64,000 bases of DNA. Origin: Euglena gracilis. Its lineage: Eukaryota > Euglenida > Euglenophyceae > Euglenales. This document shows, in pieces, positions 54,139-64,000 of the stretch. How positions within the stretch are numbered: the first letter of the stretch is position 1; every line of letters starts with the position of its first letter. Below the pieces are notes generated by a model. The model made no database searches and had not been told where the DNA came from. It worked only from the letters and a program-made list of their open reading frames with translations. The stretch lies in assembly GCA_039621445.1 (NCBI GenBank), contig CP154956.1:18022221-18086220 (forward strand). Reading direction: 5' to 3'. The position numbers were made by a program, and so were the translations under genes.

Positions 54139-54466
54139 TGTAACGCCGTAGCCTGATTTACTAGTGGACAGATCACTTTCCTCTTACCCAGGCGTCGCTT
54201 TGCGATGTCTCCTCCTTGGCAGCTCCCTGCTGCTCAGGAATTCACTATCAACTGCTTCGCGGACAGTTTCACTACTGTAATTGTACAGTCCTCTCACCTC
54301 CCCTTCACAGTTTTGGTTCTGTGGTTCTTCATCGTGTTTGGCAGTGCACATTACGTGCTTTGCCTGTGGCTTTACCTTGGACTAGAATATAACAAGAGGT
54401 AGGAGATTTCAAGTTTAGAACTATCAAGTTGTTTGGAGAAGTTCCAGTTCAAAGAGAAAAGTTACA
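54139..54466 (+). repeat. 3' LTR of the Ty3/gypsy element
   Basis: 328 bp, about 7 substitutions from the 5' LTR, followed by tgacc. Confidence 0.93.
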
Positions 54467-54471
54467 TGACC

Positions 54472-54795
54472 TACTGGTCTGAACGCAGTGTCGCAATATG
54501 CGATTTTGACCACGTGTGTGCAATATGCGTACATGTGCAATTTCAGTTTTTTTGTTGGCGCGAGGATACCTCATTTCACTAGTGATGTGATTCAGTATAC
54601 GCTGCATTTCCAAAAACTATAATTTTTGTGGGATACCGCTAATGCGAAGAATGTTTTATTTATTTGTTGTTTTGCAAATGTTTCTTTTTTCAGTGGTGAT
54701 ATCCACGCTTTTATCGTTACCGCATCATTTGTGGTGATAGCCACCCAATTCTGTTGGACAATTACAATGCTTGAACCACATTGCATTTTCTCGGT
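54472..54795. other. Spacer between two LTR elements; nothing recognised
   Basis: Contains gcaatatgcg repeats (54493-54535) and ordinary AT-rich sequence. Ends in catcg, the target of the next element. Confidence 0.4.
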
Positions 54796-54800
54796 CATCG

Positions 54801-55212
54801 AGTGTACGTCCCCTGACTCTATTCCCACTCCCTGTCGGCCTACTTACACCCTCCCGTGGTAACAGAACCAGGAGAGTAACAAAAATAAAGTCTTTGACTT
54901 AACTATTAGTTTTTATTGCCTTTGGGCTTATGCAGAGCACAAGGCAAACCAGAGGGTTTCTTTGGAAACTAGTTCCACAAGTGTTCTCCTATCGGAGACT
55001 TGACCTTGAAATTGCCTCTGATTAGGCAACTGAACTCAAGAATAAAATAATACCACCTGTGAAGAGAAAGGTAGATCCGAGATAGGATAGGCCATTCCTA
55101 ATTCTGCAATTTGTATTGCAGAACCTGGAATGGTACTATCTGGCATGCCACTGTACATTCTGCAGATTGCTGCTATGCACAGTGTCATGGTGTTCATGCT
55201 GCCTGGTACACA
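54801..55212 (-). repeat. 3' LTR of the Gag-only element
   Basis: 412 bp; differs from 63256-63667 at gtggtaac/gtgggaac, aaataaag/aaagaaag and cctctga/cctttga. Confidence 0.93.
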
Positions 55213-55224
55213 TCCCCCTCCCAG
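55213..55224 (-). promoter_or_regulatory. Polypurine tract of the Gag-only element
   Basis: On the minus strand ctgggaggggga ends exactly at the 3' LTR start (TGTGTACC). Confidence 0.8.
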
Positions 55225-58200
55225 GGCTTTGCCCGATTTCCTTACTGGACCAGGCCAGCAAGGATTCAAGCAGAGCTCTGAGATTGAGGAATGTACACCA
55301 GGACCGCAAGTCCTGGGTCTGCTTCTCCATCACAAGGTCTAAAACCAGAAACGGAAGGAAGAGAGGGGAACCCAACAACCCAAAACGCGCAAAAGAGGTT
55401 ATCCGCTTATGCGGCTAACTACTTATTGCGGTAAAGGGGTGGAAGTGGAAGAGCCCGCTTGGAAAGTGGGGCTGGAAGGTTTTCTTTCCAGAAATCCCAT
55501 CCTCCCAAGTTTGGGTGTGCCTATGGCACTTGGGGTGGTGTATTCCATGATCGGAAAACGAATTCTCGGGTGGGTGTGGAAGGAGGGGGCACCTGGCCAG
55601 TCATACCTGACCAGGGAAGAAAGCCTATTTACAAAACCAACTGCCGGCGACAGCGATTTTGCCCGGGGGGGAAAGGGGAGAGGGGTGGGGGGCTGGTCTA
55701 AAGACCTTACAAAGAATTTTTGCTGTCTGGCAGTCTTATGGGGGCCTTAAGGCCGAAAAGTAACAAGTTGGCCCTATTATTACGGTGTGCGCGCTGTACG
55801 CTGTGCGTCTTCTTACTGCGGCATATACCGCTGTGAAGTCTTCACAGTGCAGCGCGAGCACGATGTTGTCGATGGGGTATCCCCAGAGGCGTATACCTCA
55901 TAATAGCGGGCAGTAGCCCTAAAAACTGTAGATTTGGCATTTGTGCCATGGGTGTGCAGCCTGTAGGCTGAAGGGTTGGCATTAGCCAAAAATAATGGGG
56001 GGGGGTAGGCTTTATCGCCCAGAAACATTGCCTTGCGGAATATGCATGGCACAAAAATACTAATGGGTGTATACCCGAATCAAAAATTTCGGCAGATTGC
56101 CAAAAAGATCATACTGATATGTACAACCGCAGAAAAAAAATGCGGAATTGTGGCAGGGTGCTGCCAAATCACAGAACAACTGTGGTTGGTGTGGCTTATA
56201 CCACTTTGAAAAACTGCAAATGAACTGTGAATGCACATAAAAGGATGGAACATTGTTCCAGTGCGGTGAAATTCATCACAAAAGCTGGATTTCACCTTTT
56301 TTGAGCTATGGTTCCTATAAACCTTGCAGAATGACACCATTGGTGTTGCACATGATGACCTTTGGGTCTTCCGAATTATATCGGTAAGGGGATCCCACTG
56401 AATGAAGTGGGGGGGTCCGAATTATATCGGTAAGGGGGTCCCAAAGTGGGGGGGGTGGGGCAAGAATGCCGTTAGTGTGGTAAGCAGAAAAAAATACTGC
56501 AAATATGACAGAATCTCATCATTTGTGACTATGTCACTGAGAAATACTGACTTTTGTCAGATTTTTAGGGAAATCCCTATCAGGATTTAAGGCAGAAATG
56601 CAGATTCTGCGTCGAGAGTTGCATTTTTGCAACCAAAAGTGCAACTTTGTTGCATTTTGAGTCTTTTAAGACTGCATATTTGCCAAGTGCACATAGTGCT
56701 TGTTGAGAGTGTCCAACAACACTGCATGTTTGCTGTTGTTTTACAGATTTTGGGATTTGGGTGTCTAATAACACCGCATCACCCAAAAAGCTGTAAAATT
56801 GTGCAAAAATATCGCAAAAAGCAAAAATACGCTTGAAAATACAAGTAAAACATGTCCATGACATCTTGAGCAAAGGAAAAATTGCCATTATCAGCATATC
56901 GCTTTGCATTCCACTCTGGCATAGTGCCTCATGGTCACTCCCATTGGGGATATGAGTGCCAGAATGAGGAAAAATCACCAAAAATTGCAAAAAATCAATG
57001 ATTTAAATGAAAATTTGCACATAAGTGCTCCTAAAAACGATTCTAGTGAGTCGAAATGACTCCAAATTGTGGGCTATAGCCCTCTGAACTGTACCAGGCC
57101 TAATAGCCCATACAGAGGGGGCAATGGGCAGAATGCTGCCAAAGGTACTAAAAAATGGTCATTAGCCCATCTGGTAACCAATGGTAATTAGCCATCAGAA
57201 ACGATGTAGGGAACAGTATAGAAGCCTTTCAGGCTGATTTGCCAGTCTGGTACACGATCGTACAAGATCTAGCTGAAGTAATTGGGTTTGGCCAAATTGG
57301 CTGGGCTTAATTCAAAATTTCACGATCTCCTCAAATAAGAGTACCGTGCAGAGTTACAGCGATCTGTTTGCACCGCTGGACGGCTCATGGAACGAGCTTT
57401 CGAATGAGGGGTAACATGGTCTATCGGCCAGCTACAGGCGCTGAGATACGTCTTTGATCTTTTGCCTGTGTGAGTGAGCTTTTGCTATAAGCTCCCATAA
57501 TTTATTCTACAAAGACAACTTTTGGTTCCTATCTCATAGGCACTGCTACATACAGTCAAAACCTCATGGCACGAGGTGCCAGAAATTTTGAAGCTTTTGT
57601 GGTGGTTTTGAGGCTATGCCAAAGTGACACTTATGCAAATCTGCATAAAACTAGCCTATTTGGCTTGTTTTGGCCAATTCAGCCACTTTCAGCTACATAA
57701 TATGGCTTTTTGTGCCATTTTTTGAGGTCCTATGGACTTTTCACTTTATAATAAGGATTTGTGGACCTTTGGTCCTTTTGGTCCTTGCAATTTGTGCAAA
57801 TTGGTCCTATGGACCCATGGACGACATGGGTAATGGCCCATAGGCCTTGCACATCATAGGGTGTATTGATCACATAGACCTAAGGCTAAGTGGTCAAGTC
57901 CACAAAAATGCATGTTTGAATGAATTTTCTTCATTTTCTTTTTGGGGGGGGCAACTATGTTGCAGATTTTCTCAAGGAATTCAACTTATTTCCCTATGGG
58001 GATTCACTTCTGTAATTTTGAGCATTTTCCCATATCGGGATTGCATTTTGCCAAAATAATAAGCCGTTTAAGGCACAAAACTGCTATTTAAGCACAAGTT
58101 GGATAAGTTTTCGGGAAAAATGCAGTATTTGCAATACATCCCAAAAACTTTATCACATGACTTGTGTTGCTCTATAGAGCTTTGGGAACACCAAAATATT

Positions 58201-59502
58201 TTTGGTGTGGGAGTGGATTGAGCAAAAAACCGTATTCACATCAAACTTCACTTCTTGTTTGCTGTCATCAAACAAAATCTGCAATTTGATCATGTGGTAC
58301 AGAAACAAACATCCATGAACAGAATTGCGGATTTCCACACATATATCTTTGGGAATGATTCCCAAAAGAATATGGGTGGTTTGGGCGTATACCCATGTGT
58401 CATAAATGCACGATAGTGCTCACACCACATTGTGAGAAAGGGGGGTTGCCAAGGTGGGTGGCGCGATACGCGCCGGGTCTAGCGCGATACGCGCATGATA
58501 TGGATATGGCGCGATACGCGCGTGGGGGGGTTGCCTCACTGCACAACATGTGCGTGGGGGGGGTAGTCTTAGCGCGATATGCGCAAGATTCGCGCGACGC
58601 GCGGTGTGCGCAATTAGCGCTTGGGGGGAATGTGAGCTATGCGCATCGGCACTGATGTGCGCTATGCGCTTCGGGGGGAATGTGCACATAGTGCTGAATT
58701 TGTCTTGCACTTGACAAAAATTGGTCAATGAATAGAGCTCTCCGTTGGAGATAGAGTGTGGGGGGATTAGTTTTGTTTCAGTTATTTCCTTTTGTGTTTC
58801 GTTGTTGGTTGTGTGGAAATTTCTCCTAGAGTGCACACCTTGGGGGGAGGTGCTGAGTAGTTGTCCGTGTTGCGCATGTTGGTCTGGGGGGGTGGAGTGT
58901 GTAAGAAAAAGTGTATGCGAATTTGAGCTGCGGGGGTGTACAGGATTGTCTGCAATCGACAAACCTGGTGGTAAACGAAAAATGAAAGCAGCTGGGCGAC
59001 TACTCGACACCATTCGAATTTCAGGCCTTGGGGCTTTCGTCTTGGAACCCAGTGAAACCATCGGGGATTAAGCTACTTGTTACCCCTACCGCATGTGGAA
59101 CGTTTGTGAATATGCGGTGGGTAGGGGGGGCACTTTCTCTTTACCCCGGGTTGAAAACGGTGTTGGTGTTGTTGAAAACGGTGTTGCTGTCATCGAAAAC
59201 GGTCTGTAAAAGTGATGATTAGTGGAAGTTTGAGGGGAAGAATTTTGCGGTGTTTTGTGCATTCTTGGAGCGGGAATCCACTCAACCACATGGTCATTCA
59301 TGGGCTATCCCATGATAAACCACAACCGGAAACACAAAATGGTCTATATGTCAAAGGTTCGTGAAAATTTTGAGCGGGGTCACCAAAAAATCCTTGCACA
59401 CTGACCAGAATTGATACTGGGCAGGGGATGACTAGGGTCGCGACTCCTGTCACCTCCTTTCTAGTACCCTCTGTAGTCCGTATCCTTGGATTTTTTGTTC
59501 CT
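55225..59502 (-). other. Non-coding tail of the Gag-only element
   Basis: 4.3 kb without a recognisable protein domain. It contains a G-rich stretch at 55664-55700, two gatataattcgg copies (56372 and 56418), a block shared with 45.3-45.8 kb of the plus copy (57340-57900), and GC palindromes (58440-58680). The frame at 58420-59061 (minus, 213 codons) covers the palindromes and has no known domain; its counterpart in the plus copy is broken. Confidence 0.6.
58440..58680. repeat. Spaced GC palindromes (gcgcgatacgcgc type)
   Basis: Repeated gcgcgatacgcgc-like and gcgcatcg-like palindromes with G-run spacers. Inverse-oriented homologue of 44420-44830, with diverged palindrome sequence but the same layout. 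Confidence 0.7.
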
Positions 59503-62500
59503 TCACTCAAAAACCGAACCGGTGGCCATATCAGCCATTGACTTTCTTGACGCGTATACGTCTCTGAATTTATGAGCGCTAAAGCAGGGATGATCCCTTT
59601 GGTTACATGGGGTATCATCCCCCTCCCTGCCCGAAGCTGGGTGATAATCCTCGAAAGAGGTTGCTCTTTGACCTACCTTATGCCTTTTGGCTGAAGTATG
59701 ATCTTTTGAACTGCGACTCATATCGCGATGGCTGTGGCTTGGGTGGTGAGAGTTCGCATAGCGACAGTTGAGGGAGGGGTGGTTGGTGGATCCGCACAGT
59801 GAACATGTTGATCGTGATTGGTATTTTGATTTTTGCGAATGCGCATTTTGTGAAAAACGAGAACTGCATGATGAGGCTGATCCTCTTGGGCTTGCGTTGC
59901 GCTTTCGCGCTGCAGGATTTGGACAATGGCAAGATATATGACCCTTTTTGTTACACAAAAAGCACAATTTGTCTAAAAATTGTTCTGAAGAGCGCGAGTT
60001 GCGCGATTTGGAATTCGCCATAGCGGTATGTGATAAGCGTGACGCTTTTTTCACAGAACTGACTTGTACAGGGGGTATTCCTGCTGTGGGGTGGCTCGTA
60101 TAAGCCGACTGGATTTGTCCCAGAAGCTGTGATAGCTTCAGCTGTTTGGAAACATAGTTCCATCGCTCATCGAGCGTCAAAATATGTCCTGCGAGTTCCT
60201 CGCGGTGAATTTCTTTGATGAGTTTGGGTATAAAGTGCAGTAATACTGCGTCAAATTGCTCTTTCATTTGGGTTTCGCCCAACTCCTCTACTTCGGCTGC
60301 CAAACAGAGCCATTTTGAGTACCATAGGTCTATCGACCTCCATTTTCGGTCATGGGGGGCATATTGCCGCCATTTTTTCTCCAGAGTGATTCTGGAAACT
60401 AAACTGGAACATGATGAAGCATATTGCTCAACCAAATCCTGAAAAGAAATGCGCCCGCAAATGACCAATTGTCTGGCGCGTTCCTTTTCATCTTTTGGTA
60501 GACAATCTACGAATTCCATTTTGATCACCTCTGGGTATCCGTTGTGGGTTGATCCTTTCAGATCCCAATAATATTCCCAATCACGGAAAAACTGTCTCCA
60601 TGTTGTTGGGTCACCGTCCCATTGGGGCTTAACCTTTTTCGCGATAGCGATGATTCCTTTGATATCTTTCTGAGATTCCCATGGCCCTTCGGTGGTATTC
60701 AAGGAGGATGGGCCTGGGCGCAAAACCGCACCATGCGCGGGTACCTCGGTGGTTGCACCAAGTGTACTTTTGGGTGTATTTTGTGAATGCGCATTCAATA
60801 TTCCACTTGGTGTACCATAGGTACCTTGCAAACTTGGTGAATCGCGAATGCGCGAATGGTGATGCTGATGCATCTGAGGATCAATACCATGTGCGGGAGT
60901 GCGGCTCATACCGCGACAAAGTTCATATTCCCAAATTTTTCGATTTCTTTGATGGTTTCGCTTGGCTTTCTCTTGAAAACCAACCCCATCATCCAAAAAA
61001 TGGTCCATTGGGACTGGTACCGCTGGGGGAGGGACCACTGCATGAGCAGAATCGTAAATTTGTGGCAATGTGCCAATAGGCTCCGCCACAGGTGCGCTAT
61101 TGGCGCTTTTGGAGCTGGAATCTGCGGCAAGTGTGCCTACAACACCCGTATCGGGTTTTTGTTGTAATAAACGCAATTGTGCGTGTACTTGATCCAAATT
61201 TTCTGTAAAGTCACCAAAATTTTTCTCCAAATCATCGAGAATTTTCAGATGATCGGTGATTGCACCAATATCTTCCTGCAAACGCTTAATACGCCTGCGG
61301 TGTTTGGACATATCGTCCAGAAGAGGGATTTTGTCAGAAAAAGACCGGAAATCTTGCGAAATTTTTCCAAAACCACTTTCCAATTCCCGTAGTCGCACAG
61401 CTAGAGTGTGCACCGCTTCGGAAATAGGCTCCAGTTGTGGAGGTGGTTTGGAAGGAGGGGTATTTTGCGGATTCCGCACGTTTTCAGCCATTGGCTGTTC
61501 CAAAAACATCGAAACTTGCGCGGATAGCGCTGCGAAATCTTTCTGCAAGTTTTTGACTTGCTGATTCACTGTTTCCTCGGTCCGTATCGGACCGTCACAA
61601 AAATTTTTCTTGACTTGGTGATTTTCATCACGCATATCTGCAGAAAATCGCTGAAATTCTAAATTATGCGAACATGGTACCGCATTGCGGTTCTGCAACT
61701 CCGCAATTGCGGTTTGGATGTCAACAATATTATTCTGCCACCGTTGGTGGAACGCATCCTGCCTGCTTGCGATATTCGCGATATGGGTGTAAAAACTTGT
61801 TATTTCAGCAGAATTTTCACCACACCTGCATGAGTTTCGCTCCAACCGGGAAAGTCTTTCCTCCAATTGCTGCACATAAGTGCTGGAAGCGAAACCTTCA
61901 CCACGTTGGGTGTGCGTATGGTGAAAATTTGCCGATTCACGGCTCAGTTGCATAATGCGCTGTTGCGCTTCCTGGAATGCAGTGAACTGCTCCAACGTAA
62001 CAAAAGCTCCCATATCAGGATTTTTGTGCTCAAAAAGTGCCGTTATTGGCTCCAATTTTGTAATCAACTTTTGCAAACTATGTTGCATGTGCAAAAATGC
62101 CTCCTTTGGCAGCGTGCGGTAAACCACATCAGTGGGTTGTTTGCCAATTGTGCCTGTAGGCACCGTTGCGACATCCTGATGCAGAGAGTTACCACAAGGT
62201 GCCTGACTTTGCAGCAAAGGTTGACAATCACACTGGGCGCTGGGTTGCTCGATAGAGCCACACGCCGATAGGCGTTGCACCCATTGCGCAGCGGGGTTAT
62301 CGCCTAAATCAAACACCGTTAGGTGTGGAAACTCCTGAGTGGGGAGATGCTCGATGGAGCTTGATACCGTTAGGTATTGCACCCTTTGGGTGTTGGAATG
62401 CTCTATAGAGCTGGGAACGGTGGGGGAATGCTCTATAGAGCTGGGGGTTGGAGGTAACTGCTCAATAGAGCTGGCCACTGTGGGGGGATGCTCGATAGAG

Positions 62501-62862
62501 CTGGACACCGTTAGGTGTGGCACCCATTGGGTGGGGGGTTGCTCGATAGAGCTGTGGGGAGAATGCTCGATAGAGCTGGAAAACGGGGTGGGGGAGTGCT
62601 CAGTAGAGCTGAAAATTACAGTAAGGGGATGCTCAATAGAGCTGAAAGCTGGGGTGGGGGGGTGCTCAATAGAGCTGGAAACCACTGGGGTGGGGGGATG
62701 CTCAATCGAGCTGGAAGTTTTGGCGTGGGGATGCTCTATAGAGCTTGGGGTATACCTGGACTGGAGCGTATACTCCTCTTGCAACAATTCATGGCAAGTG
62801 CTTCTCAAAGAACTTATCAATCCTTGGTAATCAATGAGTGTGTTGGTGCTTGAGCTCTGCAT
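59503..62862 (-). CDS. Giant Gag (about 1119 aa) with SSIEHPPT repeats and two CCHC knuckles
   Basis: I start it at ATG 62862 (MQSSSTNTLIDYQG), the position matching the plus copy. The open frame extends upstream through a poly-T tract without an ATG. Order: 12-15 imperfect repeats of SSIEHPPT-type units (about residues 40-185), a long coiled-coil region (about 290-600), a Pro-rich part, the Gag core KPQWDGDPTTWRQFFRDWEY (about 730-750), a further helical region (about 790-930), then KLCFLCNKKGHISCHCPNP and STCSLCGSTNHPSLNCRY (about 965-1035), both CCHC, in a Ser/Arg/Lys-rich tail. It should form the particle and bind RNA. No stops or frameshifts. Confidence 0.88.
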   Translation of the reverse strand: MQSSSTNTLIDYQGLISSLRSTCHELLQEEYTLQSRYTPSSIEHPHAKTSSSIEHPPTPVVSSSIEHPPTPAFSSIEHPLTVIFSSTEHSPTPFSSSIEHSPHSSIEQPPTQWVPHLTVSSSIEHPPTVASSIEQLPPTPSSIEHSPTVPSSIEHSNTQRVQYLTVSSSIEHLPTQEFPHLTVFDLGDNPAAQWVQRLSACGSIEQPSAQCDCQPLLQSQAPCGNSLHQDVATVPTGTIGKQPTDVVYRTLPKEAFLHMQHSLQKLITKLEPITALFEHKNPDMGAFVTLEQFTAFQEAQQRIMQLSRESANFHHTHTQRGEGFASSTYVQQLEERLSRLERNSCRCGENSAEITSFYTHIANIASRQDAFHQRWQNNIVDIQTAIAELQNRNAVPCSHNLEFQRFSADMRDENHQVKKNFCDGPIRTEETVNQQVKNLQKDFAALSAQVSMFLEQPMAENVRNPQNTPPSKPPPQLEPISEAVHTLAVRLRELESGFGKISQDFRSFSDKIPLLDDMSKHRRRIKRLQEDIGAITDHLKILDDLEKNFGDFTENLDQVHAQLRLLQQKPDTGVVGTLAADSSSKSANSAPVAEPIGTLPQIYDSAHAVVPPPAVPVPMDHFLDDGVGFQEKAKRNHQRNRKIWEYELCRGMSRTPAHGIDPQMHQHHHSRIRDSPSLQGTYGTPSGILNAHSQNTPKSTLGATTEVPAHGAVLRPGPSSLNTTEGPWESQKDIKGIIAIAKKVKPQWDGDPTTWRQFFRDWEYYWDLKGSTHNGYPEVIKMEFVDCLPKDEKERARQLVICGRISFQDLVEQYASSCSSLVSRITLEKKWRQYAPHDRKWRSIDLWYSKWLCLAAEVEELGETQMKEQFDAVLLHFIPKLIKEIHREELAGHILTLDERWNYVSKQLKLSQLLGQIQSAYTSHPTAGIPPVQVSSVKKASRLSHTAMANSKSRNSRSSEQFLDKLCFLCNKKGHISCHCPNPAARKRNASPRGSASSCSSRFSQNAHSQKSKYQSRSTCSLCGSTNHPSLNCRYANSHHPSHSHRDMSRSSKDHTSAKRHKVGQRATSFEDYHPASGREGDDTPCNQRDHPCFSAHKFRDVYASRKSMADMATGSVFE
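62470..62760 (-). repeat. Tandem repeats encoding SSIEHPPT units
   Basis: ctcaatagagct or ctcgatagagct recurs every 30-45 bp from 62245 to 62755, each followed by a G-rich spacer (ggtggggg). The plus copy has the same at 40480-40910. Unit lengths vary, always by multiples of three in the intact copy. Confidence 0.85.
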
Positions 62863-62875
62863 ATTTTTATTTGCA

Positions 62876-62905
62876 GAAACAAACACAATCAAACCCAAAA
62901 AGGTA

Positions 62906-62942
<37 letters not shown>

Positions 62943-62986
62943 CCCCAACAGAAACAAACACAATCAAACCCAAAAAGGTAAGCAAA
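62876..62986. repeat. Duplicated 35-bp segment separated by a 30+ base A run
   Basis: gaaacaaacacaatcaaacc and its following aaaaaggtaagcaaa occur at 62876-62911 and again at 62950-62986, with an A run of over 30 bases and cccccc between. The plus copy has a single version. Probably a recent duplication or slippage (or an assembly weakness) in the Gag 5' leader. Confidence 0.75.
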
Positions 62987-63159
62987 GGAACAAACCCAGA
63001 AGGTTGTGGCAGCGTATACTGCCCAGAGCCTCCTGAAGCTTGTACTTTTGCTTAGAAGTTGGCTTCAAACAGCTATTGGATGCTTTATAGCCTATAGGCT
63101 CAGCACCACTCACTATTTGAAGTCACCTGTTAAGATGGGTGGGAGAAGGGGGGAGAAGG

Positions 63160-63255
63160 GGAGTAGGAAAGAAACCAAATCTGCTACCAAGTGTACGCCT
63201 TGGTAGTCTTTCTGTTTGTGAAGTATGTGTAGGTTCGTAACCTATTCTGCTACCA
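63160..63255 (-). promoter_or_regulatory. Two tandem primer-binding-like sites of the Gag-only element
   Basis: On the minus strand TGGTAGCAGAATAGG (about 63241-63255) directly follows the LTR. About 69 bp further, the string gtacacttggtagcagattt (63171-63196) repeats the LTR end plus primer site. The plus copy has only one, and its downstream sequence (ggtttctttcctac) matches the inner one. The outer segment is therefore an insertion or duplication. Confidence 0.7.
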
Positions 63256-63667
63256 AGTGTACGTCCCCTGACTCTATTCCCACTCCCTGTCGGCCTACTT
63301 ACACCCTCCCGTGGGAACAGAACCAGGAGAGTAACAAAAAGAAAGTCTTTGACTTAACTATTAGTTTTTATTGCCTTTGGGCTTATGCAGAGCACAAGGC
63401 AAACCAGAGGGTTTCTTTGGAAACTAGTTCCACAAGTGTTCTCCTATCGGAGACTTGACCTTGAAATTGCCTTTGATTAGGCAACTGAACTCAAGAATAA
63501 AATAATACCACCTGTGAAGAGAAAGGTAGATCCGAGATAGGATAGGCCATTCCTAATTCTGCAATTTGTATTGCAGAACCTGGAATGGTACTATCTGGCA
63601 TGCCACTGTACATTCTGCAGATTGCTGCTATGCACAGTGTCATGGTGTTCATGCTGCCTGGTACACA
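63256..63667 (-). repeat. 5' LTR of the Gag-only element
   Basis: 412 bp; the minus-strand start TGTGTACC is at 63667. Flanked by catcg. Confidence 0.93.
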
Positions 63668-63672
63668 CATCG

Positions 63673-64000
63673 ATCAAGATGACTTAAGTGTGCACATACC
63701 GTTATTTTTCTCATAGAGAAGTTTGTGTGCAGGAGAATCAACTCCCACTTTGAAATTTATGAATCCACAATCGCTATTCGGCGAATTATCTTACGTTCGA
63801 CCATCATGGTGCAAGTTTTGAGCCAATGACTCTCTCACAGTGTGAATATTTTTCTGATTCTTTCAGAATTTTTCACGCGGAATACTTATAGCCGTACAAG
63901 ATTTTTGTGTGCAGTGTCCCCGTTCTAGGTGAGATGTTAGTCCTAATGGGACAGTCCAAAACCACATAGTGGTAGCATACCGATATTGTACCAATGATCT
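63673..64000. other. Right flank; nothing recognised
   Basis: Continuation of the sequence interrupted by the Gag-only element (tcggtcatcg joined to atcaagatgac). No ORF or repeat is seen. Confidence 0.4.

Larger units (their letters stand above)
46867..54471 (+). mobile_element. Nearly complete Ty3/gypsy chromodomain LTR retrotransposon, TSD tgacc
   Basis: LTRs 46872-47199 and 54139-54466 are both 328 bp, TGTAAC...GTTACA, and differ at about 7 positions (2 percent). The 5-bp duplication tgacc lies at 46867-46871 and 54467-54471. The primer site TGGTAGCAG follows the 5' LTR; the polypurine tract gagggggaga precedes the 3' LTR. Order: Gag, protease, Dam-like methyltransferase domain, RT, RNase H, integrase, chromodomain. 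RT before integrase marks Ty3/gypsy. It is disabled by one 222-bp inversion, about three frameshifts (near 50033, 50427 and 52430) and two stops (50052 and 52964). Inserted in or just after the plus-strand Gag element. Confidence 0.95.
54796..63672 (-). mobile_element. Young Gag-only LTR element (8.87 kb), TSD catcg
   Basis: In minus orientation the 5' LTR is 63667-63256 and the 3' LTR 55212-54801, 412 bp each with about 3 differences. The duplication catcg lies at 54796-54800 and 63668-63672. The LTR starts TGTGTACCAGG and ends CGTACACT. TGGTAGCAGAATAGG follows the 5' LTR, and the polypurine tract gggaggggga precedes the 3' LTR. It encodes one giant Gag (62862-59503); the remaining 4.3 kb has no protease, RT or integrase. 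By LTR identity it is the youngest element in the window, so an active partner supplying Pol probably exists elsewhere in the genome. Confidence 0.93.

Noticed and set aside
60681-61392. Plus-strand ORFs of 71-132 codons
   Set aside because: Antisense shadows of the intact Gag at 59503-62862.

Overview
This window is nuclear DNA of an unidentified eukaryote, probably a protist, alga or other small eukaryote. The evidence is GT-AG introns that keep a reading frame, several retrotransposon classes whose LTR members prime from the same tRNA-like site (TGGTAGCAG), and no bacterial operons. I cannot name the species. Almost all of the window is mobile DNA, inserted into each other. The only convincing host-type coding sequence is one or two small spliced genes on the minus strand at about 27.8-29.5 kb.

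Region 1 (1-18427) is a tandem array with a unit of about 8.16-8.17 kb: junctions at 2096/2097 and 10256/10257, and the natural right edge at 18427. Each unit carries a minus-strand fragment of a DIRS-like tyrosine-recombinase retroelement (Dam-like methyltransferase domain followed by recombinase), two facing gag-like ORFs, a set of interleaved inverted repeats, G/C-homopolymer DNA with two hAT-like MITEs, and the left part of a small LTR element. The last unit keeps that LTR element whole (17490-18923, 4-bp target duplication cgcg).

Region 2 (18.9-26.8 kb) is a minus-strand LINE remnant (endonuclease at 26.3-26.8, RNase H and zinc finger at 19.2-20.4). It is split by a decayed Ty3/gypsy copy (20.7-23.6) and by a 1.68-kb LTR element (24008-25689) whose only ORF is a Dam-like methyltransferase domain. 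Region 3 (27-30.4 kb) holds the spliced gene candidates. Region 4 (30.7-39.6 kb) holds a DIRS remnant in which a deletion fused reverse transcriptase to recombinase, then a 5.3-kb LTR element without recognisable genes (33558-38830, TSD cgcc), inserted in repeat DNA next to another recombinase remnant.

Region 5 (39.6-64.0 kb) has two copies of one LTR family in opposite orientations. The plus copy (about 39.68-46.67) is decayed. The minus copy (54801-63667, TSD catcg, LTRs about 0.7 percent different) is young and encodes only a giant Gag with SSIEHPPT repeats and two CCHC knuckles. Between them lies a nearly complete Ty3/gypsy chromodomain element (46872-54466, TSD tgacc, LTRs about 2 percent different). 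It carries two notable features: a Dam-like methyltransferase domain between protease and reverse transcriptase, and a 222-bp inversion that puts its Gag zinc knuckle on the opposite strand.

The recurring theme is a Dam-like methyltransferase domain present in three unrelated contexts: DIRS, Ty3/gypsy, and a stand-alone LTR element that carries nothing else.
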